A DNA stretch of 64,000 nt from Excoecaria cochinchinensis (lineage: Eukaryota > Streptophyta > Magnoliopsida > Malpighiales > Euphorbiaceae), in NCBI GenBank assembly GCA_947683425.1, contig CANTUQ010000112.1:12911501-12975500 (forward strand), in the 5' to 3' direction. Both the position numbers and the translations under genes were made by a program. Positions 1-12,256 of this stretch are shown piece by piece (positions within the stretch are counted from its first letter, which is position 1; each line of letters begins with the position of its first letter). The notes under the pieces are model-generated. The model was not told the DNA's origin, ran no database searches, and saw nothing but the letters and a program-made list of their open reading frames with translations.

Positions 1-580
1 AAGACACTTTGGAAATTCTTTGTCACCTAACTTACAAGGTATAGTAAAACTACAAGGGCCTTTTAATTTTATTGGTAAATTGTTTGTAATTATGGAACTA
101 CAATCCTCCGTAAGTGCAACAGTTAAAATATCCTCCCAACTCCTTTTCTTTGAAATTAAATCCTTCAAAAATTTTGCATAATTAGGAATTTGAGATATAG
201 CTTCAACAAATGATAAATTAATATGCAAATTTTTCAATTTATCAAGAAAATTTAAGAATTGCTTATCTTGATCCTTTTGCTTGAGCTTTTGCAAAAATGA
301 CGGACGAGGTTGGAAGACTCTAGCCTTTGTAGCCTTTTTTGTCACCCCTGCAACATTGGTCGTGCTCGCGACAGAAGGCTGCATCTCCTCTGTCGCGCCC
401 GTGGTTGGTGTCGAGCTCACGACCTTATCTAAATCTCCTCTATCGCGCCCACTCTTAGAGTCATGCTCACGACAGAAGGCTTAGTTGCCTCTTTTGTACT
501 TCTTTTCTGCAAAATTTCAACTGAATCATCAGAAATCAAATCATTCGAATATTTTTTACCTGACCTCAATGTTATTGCTT
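1..580 (-). pseudogene. E0 gag-protease linker and pre-protease region (broken)
   Basis: On the minus strand, 580 to about 490 encodes the short hallmark AITLRSGK that follows gag in Athila-like elements. From about 300 to 1 it reads as the conserved stretch just upstream of the aspartic protease (motifs KQFLNFLDKLKNLHINL and KKRSWEDILTVALTE). The catalytic Asp would lie beyond position 1. Frameshifts and in-frame stops separate the pieces. Positions 340-480 are GC-rich and carry about 2.5 degenerate copies of a ~50-bp unit built on GTCGYGAGYRCGAC; a related motif recurs in the E0 LTR at 3095-3136. Product: part of a Gag-Pol polyprotein, not translatable as it stands. Confidence 0.75.
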
Positions 581-1917
581 TCATTTGCTCTCTTCGATTA
601 TCCTCCGTATTGCTTGGAAGACATCCTTGAATTCTTGAGGTAATGTATTTGCAAATTGTCCCAACTGAATTTCCAAATTATGAATGGAAGATGCTTGATT
701 CTTTGCTATTTGATCAAATTTTGATTCTAGCCTCTTTTGATTCTCATCTTGAGTGTTAATCTTCAAATTTATATCTTCTAGAAATCTATCCATCTTCACT
801 TCTAATGCTCCAAAATTATCTTGTGGCTATTGAAATCCCCTAACTCCTCTATTTTGGTTATTACCCCATGAAAATTAGGATGGTTACGCCATCTAGGATT
901 ATAGGTGTTAGAGTAAGGGTTTCCACGATCATGGCCTTGTATAAAACTGACTTGCTCCTTCGTACTAGCCATACCTAAACCACAATCATTGCTATTGTGC
1001 CCTTGTTGACCACATATGTTACAAAAATTTGGTGGAGATGCTCCCATACTTATATTGTCAATCTTATGAGTCAATATTGCCACTTGTGCTTGCAAAGCAG
1101 AAACTGAATCAATAGAATGCACCCCTTTAATGGGTGAAGAGAGTGATACCTTTGCTCTTTCAGTAGGCCACATGCAATTATTAGTAGCCATCTCTTCAAG
1201 TAACTCATAAGTAGCATTTGTAGTTTTTCTCATAAGAGATCCACCTGCTGCTGCATCCATTATTCCCCTAGTTGTATGATTCACCCCATTATAAAAAGTT
1301 TGCATAAGTAATTCCTTAGGAAGATTATGGCGTGGAAAACTACTTTGAAGTTCCTTAAATCTTTTCCAAGCTTCATATAAAGATTCATTTTCATATTGAG
1401 TAAAGGTAGTGATATCTTTGATTATCTTAGCAGTTTTTGCTAAAGGAAAATACTTTGATAAAAATGCTTGTGCTAATTGGTCCTATGTGGTTATTGATCC
1501 TCATGAAAGTGAATTAAGCCATGCTTTAGCTTTATCTTTTAAAGTGAAAGGAAAAAGCCTAAGTTTGATTACATCTGCTGGTACACCATTTATCTTAAAT
1601 GTGTCACAAATCTCAAGAAAATTTGCTAAATGAGCATTTGGATTCTCATTTGGCAAACTATAGAATTGTATACTATTTTGTACCATTTCTAATAAAGAGG
1701 GCTTAATCTCAAATTGGTTAGCATTTACTGCAGGACGAACTACTCCTTGTTGAGTTCCACTTAATGCTGGTGTAGCAAAATCCATTAATCTTGGTGGCTG
1801 AATATCTCCTTCCATGTTTAATCTCTTTTTGTCTAATTTTCTTCTTTCTAATACGAATCTTTCTATTTTTGGATTTAATAATTCAAGTTTTTCTTTAGAT
1901 TTCCTTGTTCTAGGCAT
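581..1917 (-). pseudogene. E0 gag (retrotransposon capsid), disrupted
   Basis: This would encode the capsid/nucleocapsid that packages element RNA. The start codon at 1917 (MPRTRKSKEKLE) is followed by the capsid core ending in KDKAKAWLNSLS at about 1501. Two in-frame stops follow: TGA near 1498, and a TAG at the position of a conserved Trp. The frame then continues to 802 through a CCHC zinc knuckle, CNICGQQGHNSNDC, at about 975-1020. A frameshift near 800-850 separates the last piece (799-581, LGQFANTLPQEF region). Domain order and length fit an Athila-type gag. It is clearly a pseudogene. Confidence 0.85.
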
Positions 1918-2030
1918 AAACTCGAGTGATCAAATCCTGCAAAACAAAACAAAAAAAATAAAAACTAATTAAATATTATAATCCAAAATCTTAAATCAAG
2001 AATTATAATGGCAATAAACATAAATCATAT

Positions 2031-2048
2031 TCCCTAGCAACGACGCCA
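2031..2048 (-). other. E0 primer-binding site (tRNA-Asp type)
   Basis: The minus strand reads TGGCGTCGTTGCTAGGGA, a two-mismatch form of the primer site typical of Athila elements, complementary to the 3' end of tRNA-Asp. It lies 6 nt inside the LTR end at 2055. Confidence 0.8.
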
Positions 2049-2054
2049 AAAAAT

Positions 2055-3349
2055 TGTTGCACGTTAAACCGTAAGTGCAAGGTTTACCATTTAGTACTTA
2101 AGGTATTATTCCCACCAGGAAGATGTTAGGTCATTACTCACTATTTCTTGATCTCAATTTTGTTTACAAAGTTCATTAATTTGGATAAAAAGACTAAACT
2201 ATTGATATTAAATTATGACTATGTTAGTTATTAATCCTACTTTAATTATAATCGAAGAAGACAAATATAAATAATGATTTGACTTAACAAATGTGAAACT
2301 TGATAATTATTCTCTTAGTCTGAAATCAATCTTTAATATGGAAGTCAAGTTGACATAAAATTCTAAATCACTCTTTCGACATGAAATAGAATGCCTAAAA
2401 CATACAAGTATAATTTCTAACCCTTAACTCTCATTATAGAATTAGAGTATTATATTTACACATTTTAAGAATATAAATCAACCTATAACAACTATCATAA
2501 TCATCATGGTCTTCCTAGCAATGTTATGACAATGAATTTCTAATAGTTTTAAGTAAAAATATATCTCTCGAACTATACTCTTACTTATAAAAATCATGCA
2601 AATAATACTATTAAAGAATGCTACAATTACTTAAAGATTACTTGTATTAATGAGAATAACCAAATATTAACATAATTGTTCAAGTTCCTATAAACAACAT
2701 TCAAGAAATTACAAAGAAAAAAAGAAAAATTGAAAGATAAATAAAAGTTAATCTCTCAATCCTTTACTCATTAAAAGTTCTTCTTCTTCCTTGCTCTTGT
2801 TTTCTCTTCAAAAGTTAACTTCTAATAATTCTGTCTCAAACAACTCATAGAAAAACTAAAAACTAACTAACTCTTGATCTTCCGTTATTCATTGCCTTTA
2901 TAGTTCTTTTGCAAACAAATGTGACCTTCAAGTACCCTTCTAGAGGTACACAACCCTCAGTGAAAGGTCATGTCCCTTTATAGCTTATTTGAAATTTGAA
3001 TGCAAATCCTCCCTATGTCGGGCTGGTGATAGAGCACGCGTCTTCTTTCTTTGCTTCTTCCTTCTGCTCTTTCTTACTTCTTCTTTCCCACACAAGGTCG
3101 CGCTCGCGATGGTTGTCGCACTCGTGACAGAACAATGTCCTCCTTGCTACTTTTCCTCCTTTTTCCTAGTTCTTCCTCCATTTACTCCTACAATCACACA
3201 AAACATAATAACACATAAAAGATACCAAATTCTACACATAAATAACTAAAAGATACCAAATTCTACACAGAAATGACAAAAACTAAACATATAACATTAA
3301 AAACTTATATACAACATAACCAATATATGAGCTTTTCAAGCTCATATCA
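2055..3349 (-). repeat. E0 5' LTR (1,295 bp)
   Basis: The plus strand starts TGTTGCACG at 2055 next to the primer site and ends CTCATATCA at 3349, where E1 coding sequence resumes. On the minus strand this gives TG...CA ends. The U3 tip carries the perfect inverted repeat TATGAGCTT/AAGCTCATA (about 3327-3347). The LTR is AT-rich except for a GC-rich hairpin block at 3095-3136 (TCGCGCTCGCGA and GTCGCACTCGTGAC). Short ORFs inside it look like chance. Confidence 0.85.
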
Positions 3350-3844
3350 TTGCATGTATAGTTTTGCCAACGGGTATGTCGGGTACAATCAGATTCTCAA
3401 CAAGATGGTGTATCGAATTAAGATAGCTTTCATTACTGAATGGGAGACCTTTGCTTATAGAGTGATGCCTTTGGGGCAACCTATCCGAGGATAGCTACCA
3501 AGGTCCCTAACAATTTGATACATAAACAGGTAGAGGTTTATGTCGATGACATGATGATCAAGTTAGCTATTTGAGAGGGTCATTTCAAAGCTCTAGAGAA
3601 GTTGTTTCAAAGGATCGACAAATACAATCTTCACCTTAATCCTAAGAAGTGCATATTTGGGGTTACCTCAGGTAAGTTATTGGGTCATGTGGTAAGCTAG
3701 AAAGGAATTGAAATAAATCCCGATTGCTTGGCATGTTACAGTACATTAGCCTATTTATTGCTAAGCTCGCTTCAATCTATGAGCCAATTTGCAAGCTTCT
3801 TAGGAAAAAGTAGCCTGCTAAGTGGAACAATGACTACCAGAAAG
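3350..3844 (+). pseudogene. E1 reverse transcriptase fragment
   Basis: This is the palm/fingers part of a Tat-like reverse transcriptase, colinear with C at 51182-51728. Motifs are SFANGYVGYNQILNK, AFITEWETFAYRVMP and the catalytic YVDD box at 3538-3549. The N-terminal half was separated by the E0 insertion. In-frame stops are visible at about 3569 (TGA) and near 3696 (TAG), and a short deletion follows MPLG at about 3480. The frame is interrupted at 3844 by solo LTR S and resumes at 8409. Confidence 0.85.
3840..3844. repeat. TSD of solo LTR S (GAAAG), left copy
   Basis: GAAAG at 3840-3844 is repeated at 8404-8408, directly flanking the TG...CA ends of S. E1 coding sequence is continuous across the site. 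Confidence 0.9.
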
Positions 3845-6800
3845 TGTAACGCCCGCTATATGCAATTGGTACGGATGTCGGATGTTATCAGACTACTGTC
3901 TAATCAATCACTATTGCAAAATTGGTAAAAAGATTTTCTTCTTACACTATTAATTAACGTGTCACATCATCCACTTGCACTCTATAACAATGCAGTCCAC
4001 CCATTACATTTATCATGCCATTGTAAATAGAATTTACAATACATGGTACATCCTCAATTCTAAACCCTTACATATATATGCCACTAACAAGGAAAAACAT
4101 TATACATCCTATTCTTCTCTTCAATCTGGAGGTCCACTCTGAGCTCACAGCTGATAGCACGCCTGTTCCTCAGACGTCCTGCTCGATACCTGCACGCAGT
4201 CAGATAAACTACGTGCTGAGCATTAAACATGCCCAGTGGTGATTACGAATCTAAAAATTTTTAAATCTAGCTTAGACACATACATACATGCATACACTTT
4301 GGTCCTTATATTCAGGCTTATCAATGTCTTATTATTATCTAGTCCTTCATCCTTCTTAAGTTTCACAATTTACTCCTTGACTTATTACTATTTTAACCTT
4401 TACTCTAGCATTTTTAACTTATCTTATTTTATCATTTAACTTTTCTTTTTCTCATTGCACTCTAACCTCAGTTTTTATAAATACTCATTCTACTCCTTTA
4501 CTTTTAAATCTCTACATTTCAGTCCTCTCATGTCATTTACCTTAATTAATACATTTTGCACTATAATACATTTCTTTTAATACACTCACTTCATTTCACT
4601 TCCTATATTTTTTTTAATGCATTTTACTTTGATAAATTCCTAAATCTCATTTAAGTCACTCATTTAAATCTAAACTTTCATTTGACATGAAATTTACGTT
4701 TTCATGTTCATTTCTCATATTAGTCCCTGTTATGTCGTTACATTGCAATTAGGTCAATTAATCGTTCTTCGGGGTTATTTCCATTCATTAAACCTTATTA
4801 TTTAACTTAATTACTTCTTGTACACTTTATTTACAATTTTACCCTTTAATAACCATTTAATTATCTTTGAGCCATCTTTCATTTGTTTCACATTTTTACA
4901 TGTTATTATCTCTTCACTTTTTATTTTATTCTAATAGGTACTATCAATATGGTATAATTTCATTTTAGTCCCTAATTTTTCAATTATTAACCAAATTGTC
5001 ACTCTTACATTATAATTACAATTTTGTCACTAGTTTATTTTCCTTCCATCTTAAATCATTATTTAGCTTACAAATTTCATTTTAGTCCTTATTTTAGCAT
5101 TTCTATGTCAAATTATATTTTGGTCCCTGAACTTTGTATTCTTTACATATGTGTCATTTTAATTTCACTTTTCTTTTATGTTTCACATAATTAACTTGTT
5201 TTTACACTCAAATTTCGGTTTTGCACCTAAACTTTTATCAAATTACAATATGGTCCTCCAATTAACTTTAACTTACAATTTTTCCATTTATTAACTATAT
5301 TTATATCTTTCTTCACGTTTTAACTTGTAATTTACCAATTAGTTTTACGACTAATTATCTTTACAGTAAATTACGCGTTAGTCCTCGAACTTTTATTTTC
5401 TTTCATTTAGGCCTTTATTCATTCAATTTGTCATTTTCACTATACTTTTCACCTTTTCAGGTCATTTCTATCATTATGACCCATTTGACTTATTATTTGG
5501 GTAAATTACCAATTTGGTCCCAAACTTTTTATTCTCTTACATTTAAGTCTTTTTTTTTATATCAATATTCATTTTCATATTACTTTTCACATTTTTAAAT
5601 CATTTTATAATATCATATTACATTATCATTTTTCATTATCATTTTTCTTTATCACTTTAATTACCATTATGCCCCTAGTATCACTCCGGTAGAAGTCTAT
5701 GAACTGGATAAACAGGGTGTGGATCCCGTGGTCCACAACAATAAAGAATGACCCTAAAGGATCACTCAACAGTATCACTGAATACTTTATCACTTTATCA
5801 TTTCATCACTTTTCACTTTTCACTTTGGTAGTCCATCATTGGCCTACCTAGTGGAGTCGTCATGCTCAATAACAGTGTAGCACAGTTTCCCTATGGCTAG
5901 CCACTATATTCTGAACTAGATCAACTACCAGACATTAACTAGATTTACTAGCAAACATTACTAAGGGCAAGTACTTTCTCAATTAACTTCAATTACACTT
6001 TTCATACTTTTAACATTTCACTTTCCTTCACATTTCATTATCATTTCATTTCACTGGTTACACAACATTTTCATCCTTGTTGCATATTAAATGAATTATC
6101 TTATCATAATTCACCAAAATTCATCACTTATGTAAAATTCTTATTATATACTTATTTTACATAATAAGTATGCTTCGGTCATTAAATGGCCATGAATGTG
6201 CTTCAAAGCCACATCATTCCTTTCTTATCATTTTCACTTTAATTATTTAATTATCAAAAGTTATATCAATCATACATCTAATCTCAATCATTTCATATCA
6301 ATTATACATCTAATTTCAATAATTTCACTTTTTGGCATCATTTCCCACCATGGACATAATGGGAAACCAATATCAAAATATTCAATTAAATGCTTATAAT
6401 TTCAATTACATTCATATACTTTTAAAATTGCATAAGCAATCATTTTATAGTTTAATATCATTAAATGGCATACATATATATTTTTTGATTTATTAAATCA
6501 ATTACTCAATTTTCACGTATTTCTTTTCATTTCATTTTTCTTTTCACTTCTAATTCACTCATTTACCCATTTTATCACTCATATAACATATATATACCAT
6601 AAATTCCATCACAGTTTCCTTACTAACCCATTCGGCCACCTTTAGTACTTGGCCCTAACATCTTAGTTTTCTTTCACTCATCACTAATTCCACTAAATTA
6701 ACCCTCAATTAACATATATATGTCCTTTAATCGCAATTGCTCACTAGGTATACTATGAATATACCTAAACATACCATTATGTTTCATTATCACCAAAACC

Positions 6801-8403
6801 TATAATTAGTATTCTTTTAATTTAATCATTCTAATTAGCTAACTTAACTTCCTTAACCTCAATTATCACTTCAACTTCAATTATACATGCATTTTTCACA
6901 CAATAACTATTTAAACATAACACAAAACTATAAATTTCATATGGAAAGACTTAGATAATATAATCACAAACCTCAATTTCATGCTTTAACCTCCTTAAGC
7001 TTCCTTTTCCTTAGCATTTCCCTTGGAAAACTCCTTTTCCCTTTTATTTTCCTTCATGGCCGCATATACAAGGAAATAAAACATCCATTAGTTTCCTTCT
7101 TTTATGCAATAAAACTTCATAATCGTACTTAATATATCCTAATTTATCATTTAGAATTAATAAATCAAATCAAAACACTCTAAATCGCTTACTTCCATGT
7201 GAGGATATAATCTTTGATCCTTGCTTTTCCTTGATTTTAATCCACTAAGTGGCTACTAGAGGTTACTATGATCTTCTAGAGGGGCTGAATTAACTTTGGA
7301 ATGCTTGAATCCAAAGAGAAATCAAGTAAAACTTGAATAAAAATGAAGAGAAAGGAAGAGAGCAACTTTTGGCCAAGAAGAGGGAGAAGAAAACAAAAAA
7401 GATAAGGCTTATGCATCTACCAAATCTGCCATTTAATGGCTTTTACAGTGGCCTAATTCGGTCCAACCAATGGTCCAACTTATAAAGCTTAATTAGCCAT
7501 TCTAAACTCATTTGACAATTTTTCTATAGTTTTCTCAATTCCCATCTCCAAACCATCCGAAATTTGATTCCATAATTCATATATTATAAAACCTAGGCTG
7601 TATACCAAATTGCACCCCAATCGGAGCTCATTTCTAGTTCGGTTCAATCAAATCAGTCAGATTAATAAATATTTTGCATCCTCAAAAAAATCTCTTTTCA
7701 CTACCAAAAATTCGTACATATCATCTAGAGTTAATCTAGAAATTTTCATCAATTTTGGAAATCATTTGCTATTTTTAAAGCCTTGGTCAAACCTCCGGTC
7801 AATCGAGTACTATTTAACCCGAAATCATATCTTTTTCCTTACTTTCTAAATTTAATTCTTCATAAAAATGATTCCATAATACTAAAAATATATTCATTAG
7901 ACTCCGTAAATATTTTTGGCTTAATCGGAGACTATTTTCCTATCCAATAATTATTTATTTGTCCGATAGCCGAATTTATAGTGTCACCAAAATTATAACT
8001 TTTTTAAACCATTAGATTATACTCATTCATACTAGCACGTCCATATTTTCAGAATATTTTTCTGAGATTTGTAGCTCAAGATATGGTCCGGTTAAATTTA
8101 GTCAAATTTGGTCAAACCGGACCGATTTTTTTCCCATTTGAGTTGAACGACGGCCGTCCCTCACTAGGGATGCCCATCCTTCACCAAAATCACCTAAAAA
8201 TGATCTTTTCAATATCTTGGCCATTCCGGATTCGTTTGACCTCCGTTTGATCTCAACTTTTCGCTTACAGACTTCTGCTGACATGCTCTATCCAATAATC
8301 CAATAAAATATTTTTTGACTATAGGAAGTACTATTCACCTCGGTATCACTATTCACTATCAAAAAATACTATTCATGTCTAATTCGGTATTGGGGCTATT
8401 ACA
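3845..8403 (-). repeat. S: very long solo LTR (4,559 bp)
   Basis: The ends are TGTAACGCCC (3845) and GGGGCTATTACA (8403), a TG...CA pair with short inverted similarity, bounded by a perfect 5-bp TSD. There is no primer site, purine tract or retroviral-type coding sequence. It is strongly AT-rich with many short lines of the type TTTTAGTCCCT. The minus strand looks like the LTR sense strand: it begins TGTAATAGCCCC, and near 7480 it has a TATAAG box followed by a CT-rich leader (about 7440-7330). LTR size and ends suggest a Tekay/Del-type chromovirus, but this is inferred from general features only. The 60-79 codon ORFs inside it are not supported as genes. Confidence 0.85.
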
Positions 8404-10600
8404 GAAAGCCTTTGATACCATCAGAGAATGCCTTTTATACCCTCTAATCCAGTAATTGCCACAACTAATGAAGCGATTGATCCTTTACCTAGCAATCAAA
8501 GAGAGTTCAGTAGGTGTTATGTTAGCTCAAAGACATGAATTTGGGGTCGAGTTTGCAGTTTACTACCTTAGTAGGAAATTTCTTCCATACGAACCCAAGT
8601 ATGTCGAAGTGAAAAAGATCTGCCTAACGGTAATATAGGCTTTTGAGAAGTTAAGATTCTAATTTCATTCTTATAAGGTACAAGAGGTTGCCAAATAGAA
8701 TCCCCTTAGATACCTTCAAGAAGCGCATTCTTTATTGGGGAAGATAGGAAGATGGTTGATTTTGTTACAGGAGTTTAACGTAGAGTACATCACCAAAAAA
8801 ATCGTTAAGGGATGAGCTGTAGCAGAATTCTTGGCTGAACATCCTCTCGAAGGTGACCGGGTTGATTATGAATTTTTTTATGAGGACATTTCTACTATTT
8901 CAGTACAAGGATGACAGATGTATTTTGATGGAGCAGTTAATAGTAGAGGAGCAAGAGTAGAGGTGATTCTCATAACTCTAAATGGTAAAAAGGTTCCTTT
9001 AGCCAAAAAGTTGACATACAGGGTCACTAACAATGAAGTTGAGTACGAACCTTATGTGTTCGGGTTAGAAGCACTATTAGCTTTGGGGGCAAAAATCGCA
9101 AAAGTCTTCGGGACTCGTCGCTGGTAATTCATCAGGTTTTGGGAGAATGGTTAGTTAGGGAAGAATGATTACTACCGTACATAAAATGTTTAAAGGTGTT
9201 GAGTAGTTAGTTTGAGGTATGCACTTTTGGTTATGTGCTAAGGGATGAGAACCAACTTGCTGATGCCCTCGCCACTTTCATATCTATATGGAATAATCCA
9301 AAAGGAGTAGTCATGAAGCCAGTACTGATCACTAGTTAAAGCAGTCCATGCTTTAAAGCTGAATAGGTGATTGATGTCGAGGCCATCGATGGAAATTCAT
9401 GGTTTTATGATGTTCAGAATTATTTGGAAAGGTCAGAATTTCCTTAAGAAGCCACTAAGAAAGACCAAAGAATGATTTGCAAGTTGTCCGCTCAGTTCAT
9501 TAGAATAAACGGAATACTGTATAAAAGGCAACCTGATGATATTCAGCTGAGGTGCTTAGATGAGAAAGAGGCTCAAAAGGTGATGGAAGAAACACATGCA
9601 AAGGTCTGTGGTGCTCATATGAATGGGTTAACACTCGCAAAGAAAATCATGCATCAAGGTTCTTTTGGCTTACGATTGATACAGATTGTTCTAGATATAT
9701 AAAGCAGTGTCACCTATGCCAACAGTATGCGGACTTAAGACATTTGCCGGTCTTGAAATTATGTATTCTTACATCTTTATGGCCATTTGCAGCTTGGAGA
9801 ATTGACATTATGGGAGAAATACATTTTACAGCTTCAAATGGACATCAGTATATCATGGTAGATATTGATTACTTCACCAAATGGGTAGAACCCGAATCTT
9901 TTAAGAAACTAGGTGCTCGAGAAATGGCTAGGATCATTGAACGGCATTTGGTACGCAGATATAGTCTCACACACCACACAGTGTCGGTTAACGGGGTGTA
10001 ATTTCAGGCTGAAACCAAACAGATGTTCAAAAAGTATGGTATATAACATCACAAGTCTTCTCCTTATCAACCTCAGGCTAATGAGGCAGTGAAGTGGCGA
10101 ACAAGAATGTGAAGAGGATACTATCTAAGATGGTTCAGACATACAAGGACTAGTTACCTTTTGCATTATGGGTGTACCAAACTACCGTTAGAACTTCAAT
10201 GAGAGCTATTCCATTTTCCTTAGTATATGGGACCGAAGCAATTCTGGTAGTGGAAGTTGAGCTTCAATATTTGAGGGTCGCTTTAGAAGCTAAGCTACTA
10301 GAAGCAGAATGGGCACAACAGAGGCTGATGCAGTTGATTTTGTTAGATGAAAATTGAATGCGTGCTTATTATCACAATCAAATCTATCAGAAAAGATTAG
10401 CTCGTTCTTTTTTGAAGAAAGTTATAAAACAACCTTTGAAAGAAGGGGATTTAGTCTTTGAGTAGATAAGGCTAAGTGTACCAGATATTCAAGGGAAATT
10501 CATACCGACATGGGAAGGAACCTTTGTAGTGAAAAAGTTATTGTCGAAGAGAACTGCAATCCTAACCGATAAAGAAGAGAATAAAAACCCTGCGGGTCAA
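8404..10600 (+). pseudogene. E1 pol, distal part: RNase H, second RNase H, integrase
   Basis: This continues the reverse transcriptase after S. In order: RT end and retroelement RNase H (8409-8890), second archaeal/plant-type RNase H starting MYFDGAVNSRGA (8918-9330), integrase zinc motif region (ETHAKVCGAHMNG, about 9588-9625), integrase core (AWRIDIMGE, DYFTKWVE, about 9795-10100) and C-terminal part to about 10600. It aligns throughout with C at 51730-53980. Many in-frame stops and indels are present, for example TAG at about 8635 and TGA at about 8814. Unlike C, it keeps the first His of the integrase zinc motif. Confidence 0.85.
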
Positions 10601-10945
10601 AAATCAAAAAAGGCAGCCTTGTTAAAATTGAGTGCCCCGTTAGGGCAAAAATAAAAAAAACATCATGAGGAAAAATTAGGGGCTGAGAGAAAATGTTCAA
10701 TCATGAAAATCGGAGAGGGCTGATTAATAATAGGAGTTTGATGCTTTCTAGATCTATTATGAGATTATATATGTTGTTGTATTGATGAGCTTAATGCCAA
10801 ATAGTGATCATGTGTGATGAAATTAGATTGAAATGAACACATGCAACAATATATTAATATAACTAGAGCATTTTGCATATTCAAAGTTATTTGGGTCGAG
10901 TGTAAAAAGTAGCATGTTAATCTATTTATTACATATGCAACCTAT
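10601..10945 (+). other. E1 spacer between pol and the antisense gene
   Basis: There is no coding sequence. The stretch is recognisably homologous to C 53985-54370 and A 19855-20130. It contains the motif family GGTGAAAACC/GTGAAAATC and the block AATGCCAAATAGTGATCATG. It probably holds the 3' end of the antisense transcript. Confidence 0.6.
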
Positions 10946-10948
10946 CAA

Positions 10949-12134
10949 TTATTCTCTACTAATCTCGCCGTCCTCTTGCTTCAGCCAATTCATCTTATTG
11001 TCCATTGCGAGGCTGGTGACCCATCTCTTATATTTACTTAAACACCGCCCTGAAAAGACAATGGATGTCTCACATCTGTCGCTCTCCAAATTGTCTTGCA
11101 CAACGAACCATGATGCAAAAGGTAGCCCTATATAGCCCACATAATGGTATGCATCCGGAAGACCCATCCCGAGTAATAGAAGAAATCGTCAGGCATGGGC
11201 ACATAAAGTTAATGTCCCCATCCACCACCATGGCCAACCATACAGTCCCTTCATGTGGAGAGCCGATATCATACAACAGCTGCCTATGAATAAAATGCCT
11301 TAGTGAATATGTGATGATCACCCTAGGAGAAGGTTCTGACAACAGCTTCAATTTCTCCTTCAACCATACCTGAAAAAAAGGAAAAGCCCACTGGGATGAG
11401 TTGGAATCATTTCAGGCAAAAGTAAGGCACAAGAAAATGTGAAAATCGGGCGTATTCCTACAAAGACAAACTAGTGTCAAAACCCACAAGGGGCGCATTA
11501 CCTTTAAATAATGATTGTAATTACCTAGAGCAATAAGGGGCTTCCAGTTAGGAAGGAAGAAGAGTCAATGTAGAGCGCATCCAAGCTGAGGATTGCTTCT
11601 ATAAGATCAGTGGAAATGGGGTTAGTCCATTGCAGATGCCCTCAATAATATGGAATAGTCGATAATCACCGGTCAACTCATTCGAGGTCACTATCAAATA
11701 CTGAGCTAGGCAAATTAACAGAATGACACTAGTGCGATAAGTGGGAACGTTTAGGCATTAGTTAAAAGCTCCAAGGAAAAAGGACTGCCTTGGAAAATCG
11801 GTTTGATAGCCATAGAAGGTAAGATCCCTAAAATGTATGCCATCTCTCCTAGATAATTAGGTGCACAACTCGGAATATGGGGTAGTGTACCGGGAGGAAA
11901 ACTCATACTGAGAATCACAACAAATTCTTCAACCAGGGGGCATAATTCTTGGTGGGTGAACCTAAAGACATTAAATCTAAGGTCCCAATAGCGAACAACA
12001 GCTAACATAAGGGTTTTATCTAGCTTAACTCACCTCAGGAGTTTCAAGTTGGCTTAAGGGGCTAAGGTAAAATTATCCCAAGTTTAAGGGTCATTTAAGA
12101 GTCGGTGCAGTTTGCTAATGGTCGATATTGACAT
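10949..12134 (-). pseudogene. E1 antisense gene (plant-mobile-domain/DUF7745-like), two exons, broken
   Basis: This runs on the strand opposite to pol. The predicted start ATG is at 12134-12132 (MSISTISKLHRLL). Exon 1 runs to 11525 through YWDLRFNVFRF and HQELCPLVEEF. A GT-AG intron occupies 11524-11370 (155 nt; donor CTAG/GTAA, acceptor TTTTTTTCAG). Exon 2 starts VWLKEKLKLLSEPSPRV and ends near 10949 with KYKRWVTS. Three stops or frame defects lie in the 5' part, a TAG is the last exon 1 codon, and a deletion with a frameshift falls in exon 2. The paralogue in C has the intron at the same place with the same length. Function unknown; antisense ORFs of this kind are known in Tat-lineage elements. 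Confidence 0.65.
11370..11524 (-). other. Predicted intron of the E1 antisense gene (155 nt)
   Basis: The minus strand has GT at 11524-11523 and AG at 11371-11370, preceded by a pyrimidine run. Protein similarity to the C paralogue stops and resumes exactly at these sites in phase 0. The intron body is the same repeat seen at 20340-20590, 29260-29560 and 35680-35980. Confidence 0.65.
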
Positions 12135-12248
12135 AATGGGTTTACCTATGCAAAAATATTTTTTTTTTAAAAAAAAGAAAAATACCTCTGAAGAAGACCT
12201 ATCCGAAATCAAGTAAGTTTGATGTACAAATAGACAAAATTGAAGTGG

Positions 12249-12256
12249 TATTTATA
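12249..12256 (-). promoter_or_regulatory. Possible TATA box of the E1 antisense gene
   Basis: The minus strand reads TATAAATA about 115 nt upstream of the predicted ATG. The sequence before it (12257-12320) contains CGACGGTCG and related GC motifs like those in the promoter of the C paralogue. Confidence 0.45.

Larger units (their letters stand above)
1..3349 (-). mobile_element. E0: Athila-like Ty3/gypsy element, 5' part
   Basis: Reading on the minus strand, this stretch holds an LTR (3349 to 2055), a primer-binding site, a decayed gag, and the linker leading towards protease, which runs off the window at position 1. The right boundary is sharp: reading-frame sequence of the neighbouring E1 reverse transcriptase starts at 3350. 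The Athila-like assignment rests on the tRNA-Asp-type primer site, the gag core near 1501-1620 and the AITLRSGK-type motif in the gag-protease linker. The other LTR lies outside the window, so the TSD cannot be checked. Confidence 0.85.

Noticed and set aside
3728..7849. Short ORFs (60-79 codons) inside the solo LTR
   Set aside because: AT-rich chance ORFs without conserved motifs; none spans a plausible gene.
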